Shown here in pieces: positions 9,284-17,173 of a stretch of DNA of 64,000 nucleotides. Numbering within the stretch: position 1 is the first letter of the stretch; each line of letters begins with the position of its first letter. The DNA comes from Silanimonas sp044377035. GTDB taxonomy: Bacteria > Pseudomonadota > Gammaproteobacteria > Xanthomonadales > Xanthomonadaceae. The notes beneath the pieces were generated by a model, which was given only the letters and a program-made list of their open reading frames with translations, was not told the origin of the DNA and ran no database searches. Position numbers and translations under genes: made by a program. The stretch covers positions 62,001 through 126,000 of the forward strand of contig NZ_JBILJW010000009.1 in NCBI RefSeq assembly GCF_044377035.1, given 5' to 3'.

Positions 9284-9370
9284 GGGGCGCTCCTTGGGGA
9301 TTGGGGACGATCGAGTGTGGAAAACCGCGCTTGAGCGGGGCATGAACCCGGCCGTGACGCGCGGCCCGAT

Positions 9371-9376
9371 CATAAT
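9371..9376 (+). promoter_or_regulatory. Candidate -10 box for hemH
   Basis: CATAAT lies 29 bp before the chosen hemH start in the 121-bp gap between the divergent SYLF gene and hemH. No convincing -35 hexamer is visible at 16-18 bp, so this is only a candidate. Confidence 0.25.
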
Positions 9377-9404
9377 GGCCCCCCGCCTCCGACGCCGAAC
9401 CCGC

Positions 9405-10427
9405 ATGCACACGGCTTTCCGCCCCGCGCCGCCCGCCACGCCGAACGAGGAGGCCGGGCGCATCGGCGTCCTGCTGGTCAACCTCGGCACGCCCGATGCG
9501 CCGACGCCGGCCGCCGTCCGGCGCTACCTGGCGGAATTCCTCCACGACCACCGGGTGGTCGACCTCACCCGCTGGCTGTGGTGCCCGGTGCTCCACTTCA
9601 TCATCCTGCCGCTGCGCTCGCCGAAGGTGGCGAAGAACTACGCCAGCATCTGGACGCCGGAAGGCTCGCCGCTGCTGGCCCTGTCGAAACGCCTCGCCAA
9701 CGGCGTGGCGCGCGCGCTGCCCGGCGTCGATGTGCGCCTGGCCATGCGCTACGGCAACCCGTCCGTTCCGGACGTGATGCGCGCGATGGAGGCCGACGGC
9801 TGCCGCCGCTTCGTCGTGCTGCCGCTGTACCCACAGTACGCCGCCAGCACCTCGGCGAGCTCGCACGATGCGGTGATGCGCGAAGTGCTGCGTTGGCGCC
9901 GCCAGCCCGAACTGCGCCTGATCCAGGACTACCACCGCGATGCGGGCTGGGTGGCCGCAGTCGCCGACAGCATCCGCGCGCACTGGGCCGCAAAGGGCCG
10001 CGGCGACCGCTTGCTGATGAGCTTCCACGGCATCCCGCAGCGCTTCGTCGCCGGCGGCGACCCCTACGCCGCGCAGTGCCGGGCCAGCGCCGAAGCCATC
10101 GCCGCCGCGCTCGGCCTCGGCGAGAGCGAATGGGCGCTCACTTTCCAGTCGCGCTTCGGTCGCGAGCCTTGGCTGCAGCCCTACACCGACAAGACGCTGG
10201 AGCAGTGGGGCCGCGAGAAGGCCGGCACGGTCGACGTGGTCTGCCCGGGCTTCGCGGTGGACTGCCTCGAGACGCTGGAAGAAATCGCGGTCGAGAACGC
10301 CCACGCTTACGTCGAGGCGGGCGGCACGGCGCTGCGCTACGTGCCGGCCTTGAACGACGATGCCGCGCACGTCGACGCACTGGCAGAGCTGCTGCGCCGT
10401 CATCTGGCAGGTTGGACCGATGCGTGA
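9405..10427 (+). CDS. hemH: Ferrochelatase
   Basis: A 340-residue protein that inserts Fe2+ into protoporphyrin IX, the last step of heme synthesis. The N-terminal GVLLVNLGTPDAPTPAAVRRYL, the central MRYGNPSVPDVM and LPLYPQYAASTSAS, the catalytic SFHGIPQRF (His) and TFQSRFGREPWLQPYTDKT (metal-side Glu region) are all present. The ATG at 9405 gives the family-like start; an in-frame ATG at 9375 would add ten basic residues. The gene overlaps the hydrolase downstream by 8 bp. hemB, another heme gene, is at 42.9 kb and not linked. Confidence 0.96.
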   Translation: MHTAFRPAPPATPNEEAGRIGVLLVNLGTPDAPTPAAVRRYLAEFLHDHRVVDLTRWLWCPVLHFIILPLRSPKVAKNYASIWTPEGSPLLALSKRLANGVARALPGVDVRLAMRYGNPSVPDVMRAMEADGCRRFVVLPLYPQYAASTSASSHDAVMREVLRWRRQPELRLIQDYHRDAGWVAAVADSIRAHWAAKGRGDRLLMSFHGIPQRFVAGGDPYAAQCRASAEAIAAALGLGESEWALTFQSRFGREPWLQPYTDKTLEQWGREKAGTVDVVCPGFAVDCLETLEEIAVENAHAYVEAGGTALRYVPALNDDAAHVDALAELLRRHLAGWTDA

Positions 10428-11271
10428 GATCCGCCTGCCGGGCGGTCGCGGCGAGCTCGCCGCCCTGCGCTTCGGCGATCCCGACGGCCCCAAGCTGCTG
10501 GCCCTGCACGGCTGGCTCGATAACGCCGCGAGCTTCGTGCCGCTGGCTGCCTCGCTGGAAGGCTTCGATGTCGTCGCGCTCGACCTGCCGGGGCATGGTG
10601 CTTCCGCGCATCGCGCCGACGGCTACGACTACGTCTACGTGGACTGGCTGCACGACGTGCTCGACGCGCTCGACGCGCTCGGCTGGGAACGCGCGCACCT
10701 GCTCGGGCACTCGATGGGCGCCACGCTCGCCAGCACGCTGGCCGCCGCGGCGCCGGAGCGCGTGGCGAAGCTGGCACTGGTCGAAGGCCTCGGGCCGCTG
10801 GGTGGCCCGGCAGAGAGTGCCGGCACGCGCCTGCGCGAGGCGGTGGCGGCGCGACGCGCGCTGGACGCGCGTCGCGATGAGGCGCCGCGCGTCATCAAGG
10901 ACATCGACACCGCCTTGGCCGCACGGCTGCAGGCCACGCCGATGCGCGAGGCAGATGCGCGCCTGATCGTCGAACGCAACCTGCAGGCGGTGGCGGGTGG
11001 CTGGTCGTGGCGCTCCGACCCGCGCCTGCGCCTGCCCTCGTCGACGCGCCTTCCGGAAGCGGCGATCCGCGCGATCCTGCAGGCCATCGACGCGCCGACC
11101 CTGCTGGTGGCGGCGGAGCCTTCACCGCCCTACTTCCCGCCGGCCCTCCGCGCCGAGCGCATCGCCTGCCTGCGCGACGCGAGCCTGCACGTGCTCGAAG
11201 GCGGGCACCACGTGCATATGGAGCGCGCGCCGGAGATCGGCGCGCTGCTGCGGGACTTCCTGCGCGATTAG
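10420..11271 (+). CDS. Alpha/beta-fold hydrolase
   Basis: A 283-residue alpha/beta hydrolase. The oxyanion segment is LALHGWLDNAASF, the nucleophile elbow is LLGHSMGATLAS with Ser98, and the C-terminal GGHHVHME supplies the catalytic His. The insert between the nucleophile and the last strands (roughly residues 125-225) is the lid. Members of this group sit beside hemH in related bacteria, but the substrate is unknown. The start overlaps the end of hemH by 8 bp, so the two are co-translated. The stop codon overlaps the stop of the convergent lipoprotein gene. Confidence 0.88.
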   Translation: MREIRLPGGRGELAALRFGDPDGPKLLALHGWLDNAASFVPLAASLEGFDVVALDLPGHGASAHRADGYDYVYVDWLHDVLDALDALGWERAHLLGHSMGATLASTLAAAAPERVAKLALVEGLGPLGGPAESAGTRLREAVAARRALDARRDEAPRVIKDIDTALAARLQATPMREADARLIVERNLQAVAGGWSWRSDPRLRLPSSTRLPEAAIRAILQAIDAPTLLVAAEPSPPYFPPALRAERIACLRDASLHVLEGGHHVHMERAPEIGALLRDFLRD

Positions 11272-11843
11272 GGCGCGGTCTCGGCCTCGGGGGCCTTTTC
11301 CTCGACGGCGTGGCTGATCGTCACGCCGAGCTGGCCATCCGGCTTGGTTTCGATCATGTAGTTGACGCCGCGATCGTCGCGCTGCCAAAGCAGGGTGCTC
11401 GAACCGGGTTCGCTCATCGCCATCAGCGAGGTCCAGCCCGCGGCCTTCATGTGCGTATCGATGCGGGTGGTCAGCTCGGCCAGATCGCCGGGCATCGTTC
11501 CGCCGACGAAGCTGCTGGCGCCGACCACCATCGAGGTTTCGAGCACCAGGCCTTCGGGCACCAACACGTCGGACGGGAAGTCCGCCGGGATCGTCGCGGC
11601 GTCGCCCTGCGAGGCGGAGAAGGCGCGCCCCTGCTCGTCCACGCCGGACACGGTCTGGCCACCGTCCTCGATGTCGATTTCGGCATCGGTCATCGATTCG
11701 ATGGCCGCTTCCGCCACCGCCTCGGTGGCGGTCTCCTCGGCGGCTTCCTGGGCCTTGCCGCAAGCGGCGAGCAGCGAGAAGGAAATGGCGGTGACGGCGA
11801 GGACGCGAAGCGCGGTGAGCGAGAGCAGCGGGGCGCGGGACAT
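11268..11843 (-). CDS. Putative lipoprotein of unknown function
   Basis: A 191-residue protein. Its first 28 residues form a lipoprotein signal ending LAAC, with Cys28 as the lipidated residue. An Ala/Glu-rich linker follows (residues 30-55), then a globular part with DFPSDVLVPEGL and repeated hydrophobic-polar strands. I do not recognise the domain. The ATG at 11843 is preferred over upstream in-frame starts because it places the signal sequence at the N-terminus. It converges on the alpha/beta hydrolase gene, with the two stop codons overlapping. Confidence 0.7.
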   Translation of the reverse strand: MSRAPLLSLTALRVLAVTAISFSLLAACGKAQEAAEETATEAVAEAAIESMTDAEIDIEDGGQTVSGVDEQGRAFSASQGDAATIPADFPSDVLVPEGLVLETSMVVGASSFVGGTMPGDLAELTTRIDTHMKAAGWTSLMAMSEPGSSTLLWQRDDRGVNYMIETKPDGQLGVTISHAVEEKAPEAETAP

Positions 11844-11935
11844 GGAAACCTTCGGGGGTTGGAGGGGGCGGAAACAGAGTGAGGCGTGGCGACGCCTCGT
11901 GTCAGCCCCATCCATGGGGACGGTTCAGCCGGCGC

Positions 11936-12763
11936 TCAAGCCTTGGTCAAGGCACGAAGTTGCGCCTTCAGTCCCAGGCCGCCATCACTGCGAAGGAAAG
12001 TGCGCTCTTCGCGCCAACCCGGGCTGCGCGCCTCCACTTCGCGCCAGAACGCCGCGGAGTGGTTGGCATGGATCAGGTGGCAGAGCTCGTGCACGAGCAC
12101 GTACTCGAAGGCCGCGGGCGGCCCGAGCACGAGCGAAAGATCGAGCGAGACGGTGCCGTCCGGCGCGAGGCTGCCCCACAGCGACGACAGCGCGCGCACG
12201 CGGAACTCCCGCGGCGGGCGCGGCAGTCCCGGGAGGTAAGCCGGCAGCCAGCGGTGGATCGCCGCACGCGCCTCCGCGCCGTAGAACTCGAGCAAGGCCC
12301 GACGCAGCACCGCAGCCGAGGCCGCGTGGGGCGCGTGGAATCGGAGTCGCGCGCCATCCACCGGCAACGTCGTGCCGCCGACATCGACGGGCTCGATCCG
12401 CGCGCTGCGCGCTGCGACCCATTCGACCGGCAGCGATTCGCCATGCAGCGGCAGCGCTTCGACGGCGCCGAATTGCCAAGCCACGGCCACGCGCGTGTCG
12501 CGGAAGCGCTGCCACTGCGCGGTGATCCAACCGGCATGGTCGTGCACGAAGGCATGGGCCACGCGCTCGGAGACGCGCCAGGGCACCGACAGGCGCACGC
12601 CGCGCTCGCTGACCGTCAAGCGCAGTCGGCGCGCGCGACGATCGCGCACACGATGCAGGGGCACCGACGATCCGTCGGGAAGCAGGAAATCGACGCGAAG
12701 GCTTTCGCGCGAGGCCTCCGGCGCGGGAGCGAGGCCGAAGAGCGAACGCAGGGCGGCCGTCAT
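11936..12763 (-). CDS. YgjP-like (M48-type fold) metallopeptidase domain protein
   Basis: A 275-residue cytoplasmic protein. The zinc motif is VHELCHLIHANHSAAFW: HExxH followed by the third His and an aromatic residue, the arrangement of the YgjP/SprT-like group formerly called DUF45. Upstream lies the conserved block RALSSLWGSLAPDGTVSLDLSLV, typical of this family. E. coli YgjP has been reported to have UTP pyrophosphatase activity despite the protease-like fold, so the true reaction here is open. The start overlaps the stop of the NTF2-like gene by four bases. Confidence 0.85.
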   Translation of the reverse strand: MTAALRSLFGLAPAPEASRESLRVDFLLPDGSSVPLHRVRDRRARRLRLTVSERGVRLSVPWRVSERVAHAFVHDHAGWITAQWQRFRDTRVAVAWQFGAVEALPLHGESLPVEWVAARSARIEPVDVGGTTLPVDGARLRFHAPHAASAAVLRRALLEFYGAEARAAIHRWLPAYLPGLPRPPREFRVRALSSLWGSLAPDGTVSLDLSLVLGPPAAFEYVLVHELCHLIHANHSAAFWREVEARSPGWREERTFLRSDGGLGLKAQLRALTKA

Positions 12764-13263
12764 CGTGGACGGGGCCGCCACGCGGCCAAGCGCGCGCCCG
12801 CCTGTTCGCGGATCTTGCGGCGCAGGACGCCACTCCAACCCAACAGCAGCCCCGGTGTGCCCAGCGCCTGCCGGCTCCAGCGCCACACATCGAACTGGTC
12901 GATATGGCGCACCACGAGCCCGTCGCGGAAAACGAACGTGGCGTCGATGCGGTTGTGCACGAGGCGGCCGGTCGCGCTGAAGCGGTAGTGCGCCTCCCAG
13001 TGCGCGCTGCCTTCGTGGGCGTCGGCGCGAATGGCGCTGGCCTCGAGCGACCAGACGTCGCGGCCCTTCGCCTCCACCGCCTCGCAGAGCATCGACCACA
13101 TCGCCATCACCGCATCACGGCCGGCGAGGCCGAAGACCGGATCTTCGAAGCGCACGTCGGGGGCGTAGAGCGCGGCCATGCCCTCGGTGTCGAGTGCCGC
13201 GAAGGCCGCGTAGAAGGCCTCGATGCGGCGGGCGTTCTCGTGCATCACGTCGAGGGAAGTCAT
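12760..13263 (-). CDS. NTF2-like (SnoaL-type) protein
   Basis: A 167-residue protein beginning MTSLDVMHENARRIEAFYAAFAALD. The pattern AFYAAFAALDTEGMAALYAPDVRFEDPVFGLAGRDAV is the classic helical start and first strand of an NTF2-like cone fold, and the strand RFSATGRLVHNRIDATFVFRDG closes the pocket. Such domains bind small hydrophobic ligands or act as isomerases and hydrolases; nothing specific can be named. It lies 31 bp downstream of rdgC and overlaps the YgjP-like gene. Confidence 0.85.
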   Translation of the reverse strand: MTSLDVMHENARRIEAFYAAFAALDTEGMAALYAPDVRFEDPVFGLAGRDAVMAMWSMLCEAVEAKGRDVWSLEASAIRADAHEGSAHWEAHYRFSATGRLVHNRIDATFVFRDGLVVRHIDQFDVWRWSRQALGTPGLLLGWSGVLRRKIREQAGARLAAWRPRPR

Positions 13264-13294
13264 GGTGCGCGTCCGCCGGAAGGCTGGCGCCAGT

Positions 13295-14203
13295 CTACTC
13301 CGCGCGGCTGAGCTTCAGCGCCTTCTCGAGCACACCGAACAGCGTGTGCAGTTCCGCACTGAACAGCGCGTAGCGCGCGTCGAGCTCGGCGGCGAGCGAG
13401 TCGCGTTCGGTGTTCTCGAGCTGGTCGACGGCGCCGTCGAGGAACTTCAGCTTGCGGACGATGAGGTCCTCGCCGAGCACGAAGCTGACGTGGTCGTCGA
13501 GCACGAGGGCGAGCTTGGTGACCTGCTTGCCGGTCTCGAGGTGCTTGGTGATCTCGTCGGCGGTGAGCTCCTGGCGCTGCGCCTTCACCACCGCGCCGCC
13601 ATCGACGGGGTCCTTCAGCTCGCACTCGTCGCCGAGCGTGAGCCCTTCGGGCAGCGGCTCGCCGGTGAGCCAGCCGGTCATCACCGCGCGCACCGACACC
13701 TCCGCGTTCACCGGCACCGCCGGGAAGCTGCCCATCGCGTGGCGCAGCTCGGAAACGACGTTCTCGGCCGACTTCTTGGAGGACGCGTCGACGGCGACGA
13801 TGCCGTGCTTCAGGTCGATCGAGGCCGACGTGCGCGAGCCCTTGATGAAGGCCTTGGGCAGCATCTCGTGGATCAAGTCGTCCTTGAGCTGCTTGCGCGC
13901 CTTGCCACCGAGCTTGCGGCCTTCCTTCGCTTCGATCTCGGCGAGCTTCTTCGCCAGCGCGTCGTTCACCACCGCGCCGGGCAGCAGGCGGTCTTCGCGG
14001 CCGAGGCTCACCCAGGTGAAGTCACCGAGGCGGTGCGTCATCGCCGTGCCCTCGCCGCCCATCGGCGGCACGAAGCCGCGGCTGCCGAGCTCGAGCGGGC
14101 CGACCGGCTTCAGCGGGTGCTCGACGAGGCGGTCTTCGAGGGTTTCCAGTGCGGCGTTGAGCGAGGACGGGAAGCGGAAGAACGTGAGGTTGCGGAAGAA
14201 CAT
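13295..14203 (-). CDS. rdgC: Recombination-associated protein RdgC
   Basis: A 302-residue protein starting MFFRNLTFFRFP, with the RdgC landmarks SRGFVPPMG, EGRKLGGKARKQLKDDLIHEMLPKAF, AFIKGSRTSASID and DGAVVKAQRQEL. RdgC forms a ring around double-stranded DNA and limits RecA access; in some bacteria it matters for growth in recombination mutants. Length is normal. It is 21 bp downstream of the DUF2238 gene and 31 bp upstream of the NTF2-like gene. Confidence 0.96.
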   Translation of the reverse strand: MFFRNLTFFRFPSSLNAALETLEDRLVEHPLKPVGPLELGSRGFVPPMGGEGTAMTHRLGDFTWVSLGREDRLLPGAVVNDALAKKLAEIEAKEGRKLGGKARKQLKDDLIHEMLPKAFIKGSRTSASIDLKHGIVAVDASSKKSAENVVSELRHAMGSFPAVPVNAEVSVRAVMTGWLTGEPLPEGLTLGDECELKDPVDGGAVVKAQRQELTADEITKHLETGKQVTKLALVLDDHVSFVLGEDLIVRKLKFLDGAVDQLENTERDSLAAELDARYALFSAELHTLFGVLEKALKLSRAE

Positions 14204-14224
14204 GCGGATCCTGGAAAGGGAGAT

Positions 14225-14848
14225 TCAGCGGGGAAGCGCGGCGAGTTGGCGGTCGTGCCAGCGGCCGAGCGTCGCGAGCGCGAGGATGGCGCCGAAGCCG
14301 GCCCATGCCATGTCGCTTTGTGTGTCCCAGGCGTAACCCTGGGTGCCGAGGAAGGCCTCGGCGGCCTGACCGGAGAGCTCGGCCACCCACCACTCGATGA
14401 GTTCGTAGAAGGCCGAGAAACCAAGGCAGAACGAAACGATGAGGAACCCCCGCCAGCCGGCGCCGTTCACCACGCCGAGGCGCAAGAACAGCTCGCGGGC
14501 GATCATCGCCGGCACGAAGCCCTGCGCCAGATGGCCGAGCTTGTCGTAGTTGTTGCGCTCACCGCCCATCCAGTCGCGCACCCAGTCACCGAGCGGCACT
14601 TCGGCGTAGGTGTAGTGGCCGCCGACGATGAGGATGATCGAATGCAGCAGCACGAGGACGTACAGCAGCGGCGTCAACGGGAAGCGCGCACGCGTGGCGG
14701 CCAGCACGGCGAAGAAGCCCAGCGCCGGCGCCACTTCCAGCCACCACGTGAGGCGGTCCTTCGGCCCGATCGCCGACCACGCGAAGACCGCGAGGAAGAC
14801 GGCGGCCCACGCGAGGGCGCCTGGCGAGCGCAGCGAGGCGGTGCTCAC
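14225..14848 (-). CDS. DUF2238 (YjdF-like) membrane protein
   Basis: About 207 residues from the GTG at 14848, which overlaps the ttcA stop as GTGA. Five to six hydrophobic helices are visible. The family hallmarks are HSIILIVGGHYTYAEVPLG, NNYDKLGHLAQGFVPA and FCLGFSAFYELIEWW, with conserved His, Tyr, Asp and Glu in the membrane region, followed by GTQGYAWDTQSDMAWA. The role of the family is unknown. The frame is open upstream through ttcA, but the coupled GTG is the natural start. Confidence 0.85.
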   Translation of the reverse strand: MSTASLRSPGALAWAAVFLAVFAWSAIGPKDRLTWWLEVAPALGFFAVLAATRARFPLTPLLYVLVLLHSIILIVGGHYTYAEVPLGDWVRDWMGGERNNYDKLGHLAQGFVPAMIARELFLRLGVVNGAGWRGFLIVSFCLGFSAFYELIEWWVAELSGQAAEAFLGTQGYAWDTQSDMAWAGFGAILALATLGRWHDRQLAALPR

Positions 14849-15822
14849 GGGTTCCAGATCGGGTCGAAGGTCTTGGCGCGCAGCGCGGCCAGGGCATCGG
14901 GCTTCGGCGCCGCGGGCATGGCTTCGTCGTCGTCCGTCGCCGCGACCGTCGCCTCGGCCATCCAGGCGCGGCCGTCGGGTAGCGGCATATCGCCGCGGCG
15001 GCCCAGCGCCATGAAGTCGAACAGCGCGCGGTCGGAGAGCTGCGAAGGGCGCACGTCGGCGAGCGCACGGCTGATCGTCTCGAGGCGGCCGGGCGAGTCC
15101 TTCTCCCACTGCTCGAGCATGCGCTTCACGACCTTGCGCTGCAGATTCTCCTGCGAGCCGCACAGCGTGCACGGGATGATCGGGAAGGCCTTCGCTTCCG
15201 CATACGCCGCGATGTCGGCTTCCTTCACGTAGGCCAGCGGGCGGATCACCGTGTGCTTACCGTCATCGCTTTGCAGCTTGGGCGGCATGCCGCTCAGCTT
15301 CGCGTGGAAGAACAGGTTGAGGAAGAAGGTGGCCAGCAGGTCGTCGCGGTGGTGGCCCAGCGCGATCTTGGTGAAGCCGTTCTGCTCGGCGTAGGTGTAG
15401 AGCGCGCCGCGACGCAGGCGCGAACACAGCGAGCACATCGTCTTGCCCTCGGGCACGACGCGCTTCACCACCGAGTACGTGTCCTGCTCGAGGATGTGGA
15501 AGGGCTGGCCGATGCCTTCGAGGTAAGCCGGCAGCACGTGCTCGGGAAAGCCCGGCTGCTTCTGGTCGAGATTCACCGCCACCAGCTCGAAGCGCACCGG
15601 CGCCTTGGCCTGCAGCTGGCGCAGGATGTCGAGCATCGTGTAGCTGTCCTTGCCGCCGGACAGGCAGACCATGATGCGGTCGCCCTCCTCGATCATCCCG
15701 AAGTCGGCGACGGCCTGGCCGACCTGGTGGCGCAGGCGCTTCTGCAGCCTGGTCAGGTCGTGCGGTTGGGACGGGTGCGCATCGCCCGCGGCAGGGGCGG
15801 GGCGCGTCTCGGCGAGGGCCAT
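14845..15822 (-). CDS. ttcA: tRNA 2-thiocytidine(32) synthetase
   Basis: A 325-residue ATP-dependent tRNA thiolase. The PP-loop SGGKDS is at residues 55-60, and the two CxxC motifs (MCSLC and PCTLC) that hold the [4Fe-4S] cluster are both present. It installs 2-thiocytidine at position 32 of certain tRNAs. The C-terminal 50 residues or so after FDFMALG are an Ala/Pro-rich extension. It overlaps DUF2238 by four bases. About 100 bp separate its start from the divergent DUF465 gene. Confidence 0.95.
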   Translation of the reverse strand: MALAETRPAPAAGDAHPSQPHDLTRLQKRLRHQVGQAVADFGMIEEGDRIMVCLSGGKDSYTMLDILRQLQAKAPVRFELVAVNLDQKQPGFPEHVLPAYLEGIGQPFHILEQDTYSVVKRVVPEGKTMCSLCSRLRRGALYTYAEQNGFTKIALGHHRDDLLATFFLNLFFHAKLSGMPPKLQSDDGKHTVIRPLAYVKEADIAAYAEAKAFPIIPCTLCGSQENLQRKVVKRMLEQWEKDSPGRLETISRALADVRPSQLSDRALFDFMALGRRGDMPLPDGRAWMAEATVAATDDDEAMPAAPKPDALAALRAKTFDPIWNP

Positions 15823-15922
15823 GGGGCAGCGGGTGTCGCGACGTGGGGCGCCATTCTACCGCCCCCGGGGGCTGCCCCCCCCTGCCCGGCGCCCAAGGGC
15901 CGGGTGTAGGCTCGGGGGCGGC

Positions 15923-16129
15923 ATGCACCCCTACGACCCCGGCCAACTCGCACACCGCCTCGTGGAGCTCAAGAGCGAGCACCGCGACCTCGATGCCGCC
16001 ATCGCGGCGCTGGCAGCGAGCGTGGAGGTGGACGAACTGCGCCTCAAGCGCATGAAGAAGCGGAAGCTGGCCGTGAAGGACCAGATCGCCTGGATCGAGA
16101 ACCAGCTGATCCCGGATCTGGACGCCTGA
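15923..16129 (+). CDS. DUF465 (YdcH-like) small coiled-coil protein
   Basis: A 68-residue charged protein: HPYDPGQLAHRLVELKSEHRDLDAAIAAL, then LKRMKKRKLAVKDQIAWIE. This is a two-helix antiparallel coiled coil of the DUF465/YdcH family, widespread and uncharacterised. The ATG at 15923 gives a family-like start; the longer in-frame extension reads into ttcA upstream sequence and is not plausible. A TAGGCT hexamer 12 bp before the start could be a -10 box. Confidence 0.85.
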   Translation: MHPYDPGQLAHRLVELKSEHRDLDAAIAALAASVEVDELRLKRMKKRKLAVKDQIAWIENQLIPDLDA

Positions 16130-16133
16130 GTCT

Positions 16134-17171
16134 TCAGCGCTTCGAACCCCGCATCGTCATGCCGACGAGCACCGTCGGCGTCATGCCATCCATGGTCGAC
16201 GCGAGAATCCGCGGCTCATGGCTGGTCCTCAGCCTCCACCCTGGAGTGACGACCGTTATCGACGCTCCATAGTCCAGCGCACCCGGAATCGCTTCGCCAT
16301 TGGCTTCAGCCTCCAGAGCGCGCGTCACAAGAGCCTCGTTCGCCAGCGGAAAAGAGGCGCCTGAACGCCAAGTCTTCGCCAGCGCACAGACCTCCGCGAG
16401 CACGTCATCGAGGTGGCGACTTCCATCCCGGAGCCAGTGGTCGATCATGAGATCCGGTGCTTGCTCTGGGTGCCAAACCCGGTACTGCGCATTGCGCACC
16501 GCGCGGGAAGACTCCTCGCCGCGCTCACGAAGCCTGGCGAGCATCCAAGCGGTATCCGAAGGCTGCTTGTCGCGCAAGCGAACCGCAGCGGACTCGTACC
16601 CCAAGTACGCCGTTTCAGGCTTTGCCTGCCCAAGACCTCCCAGCAGACTCAGCTCAATGCCGACGATCCAACGGCCAAGGTCCTCGCTCAGCCCCCAGCG
16701 AACTTTCGCGACCACCGACCCGCCATGCACGCCGTCGGGTGGTGCGAGGCACGTAGAGACCTGTTCAGCCAGCAGGGCGGGATAGCGCCTCACGGAATCA
16801 TTGCGCTCGAGCCTGGCGATTGCCGATTGCTCTGCGCGATAGTTGGGCCTCCACGAAGCAGCGTTCATTGCATCGACGATCGCGAAGCCGATTGCACCGC
16901 CAACGACGCCCGATGCCGAAGCGCCACCGGACAGTCGCCCGAGCAGTCCGGATCGTTCCGCATCAAATCCGTCCTGGCGCCGGTCGCCACGCCCCGGCTG
17001 CGCCGGGATCAGCATCTTCAGGGTGGAAGGCTGGACGTCGACGTCCACGCCAGTGCCCGAAGGGTTGACGGGGAGCGAGACATCGCTGCCGGCCACATTG
17101 CACCAGGCCGGCCTTGGGGCAGTCGCACCCAAGGCGAACGCGCACAGCAGGACGACGGTGAGCCGCACCAC
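16134..17171 (-). CDS. Secreted protein of unknown function
   Basis: About 345 residues from the GTG pair at 17171/17168. The N-terminus VVRLTVVLLCAFALGATAPRPAWC is a signal peptide. The mature part has a Gly-zipper-like segment around residues 75-100 (LSGGASASGVVGGAIGFAI), a strand-rich middle, and RVWHPEQAPDLMIDHWLRDGSRH. I recognise no family. It starts just before the plsB stop region and may be the last gene of the minus-strand run from 21.6 kb. The frame is open far upstream only because of plsB, which is read in another frame. Confidence 0.6.
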   Translation of the reverse strand: MVRLTVVLLCAFALGATAPRPAWCNVAGSDVSLPVNPSGTGVDVDVQPSTLKMLIPAQPGRGDRRQDGFDAERSGLLGRLSGGASASGVVGGAIGFAIVDAMNAASWRPNYRAEQSAIARLERNDSVRRYPALLAEQVSTCLAPPDGVHGGSVVAKVRWGLSEDLGRWIVGIELSLLGGLGQAKPETAYLGYESAAVRLRDKQPSDTAWMLARLRERGEESSRAVRNAQYRVWHPEQAPDLMIDHWLRDGSRHLDDVLAEVCALAKTWRSGASFPLANEALVTRALEAEANGEAIPGALDYGASITVVTPGWRLRTSHEPRILASTMDGMTPTVLVGMTMRGSKR

Positions 17172-17173
17172 GC

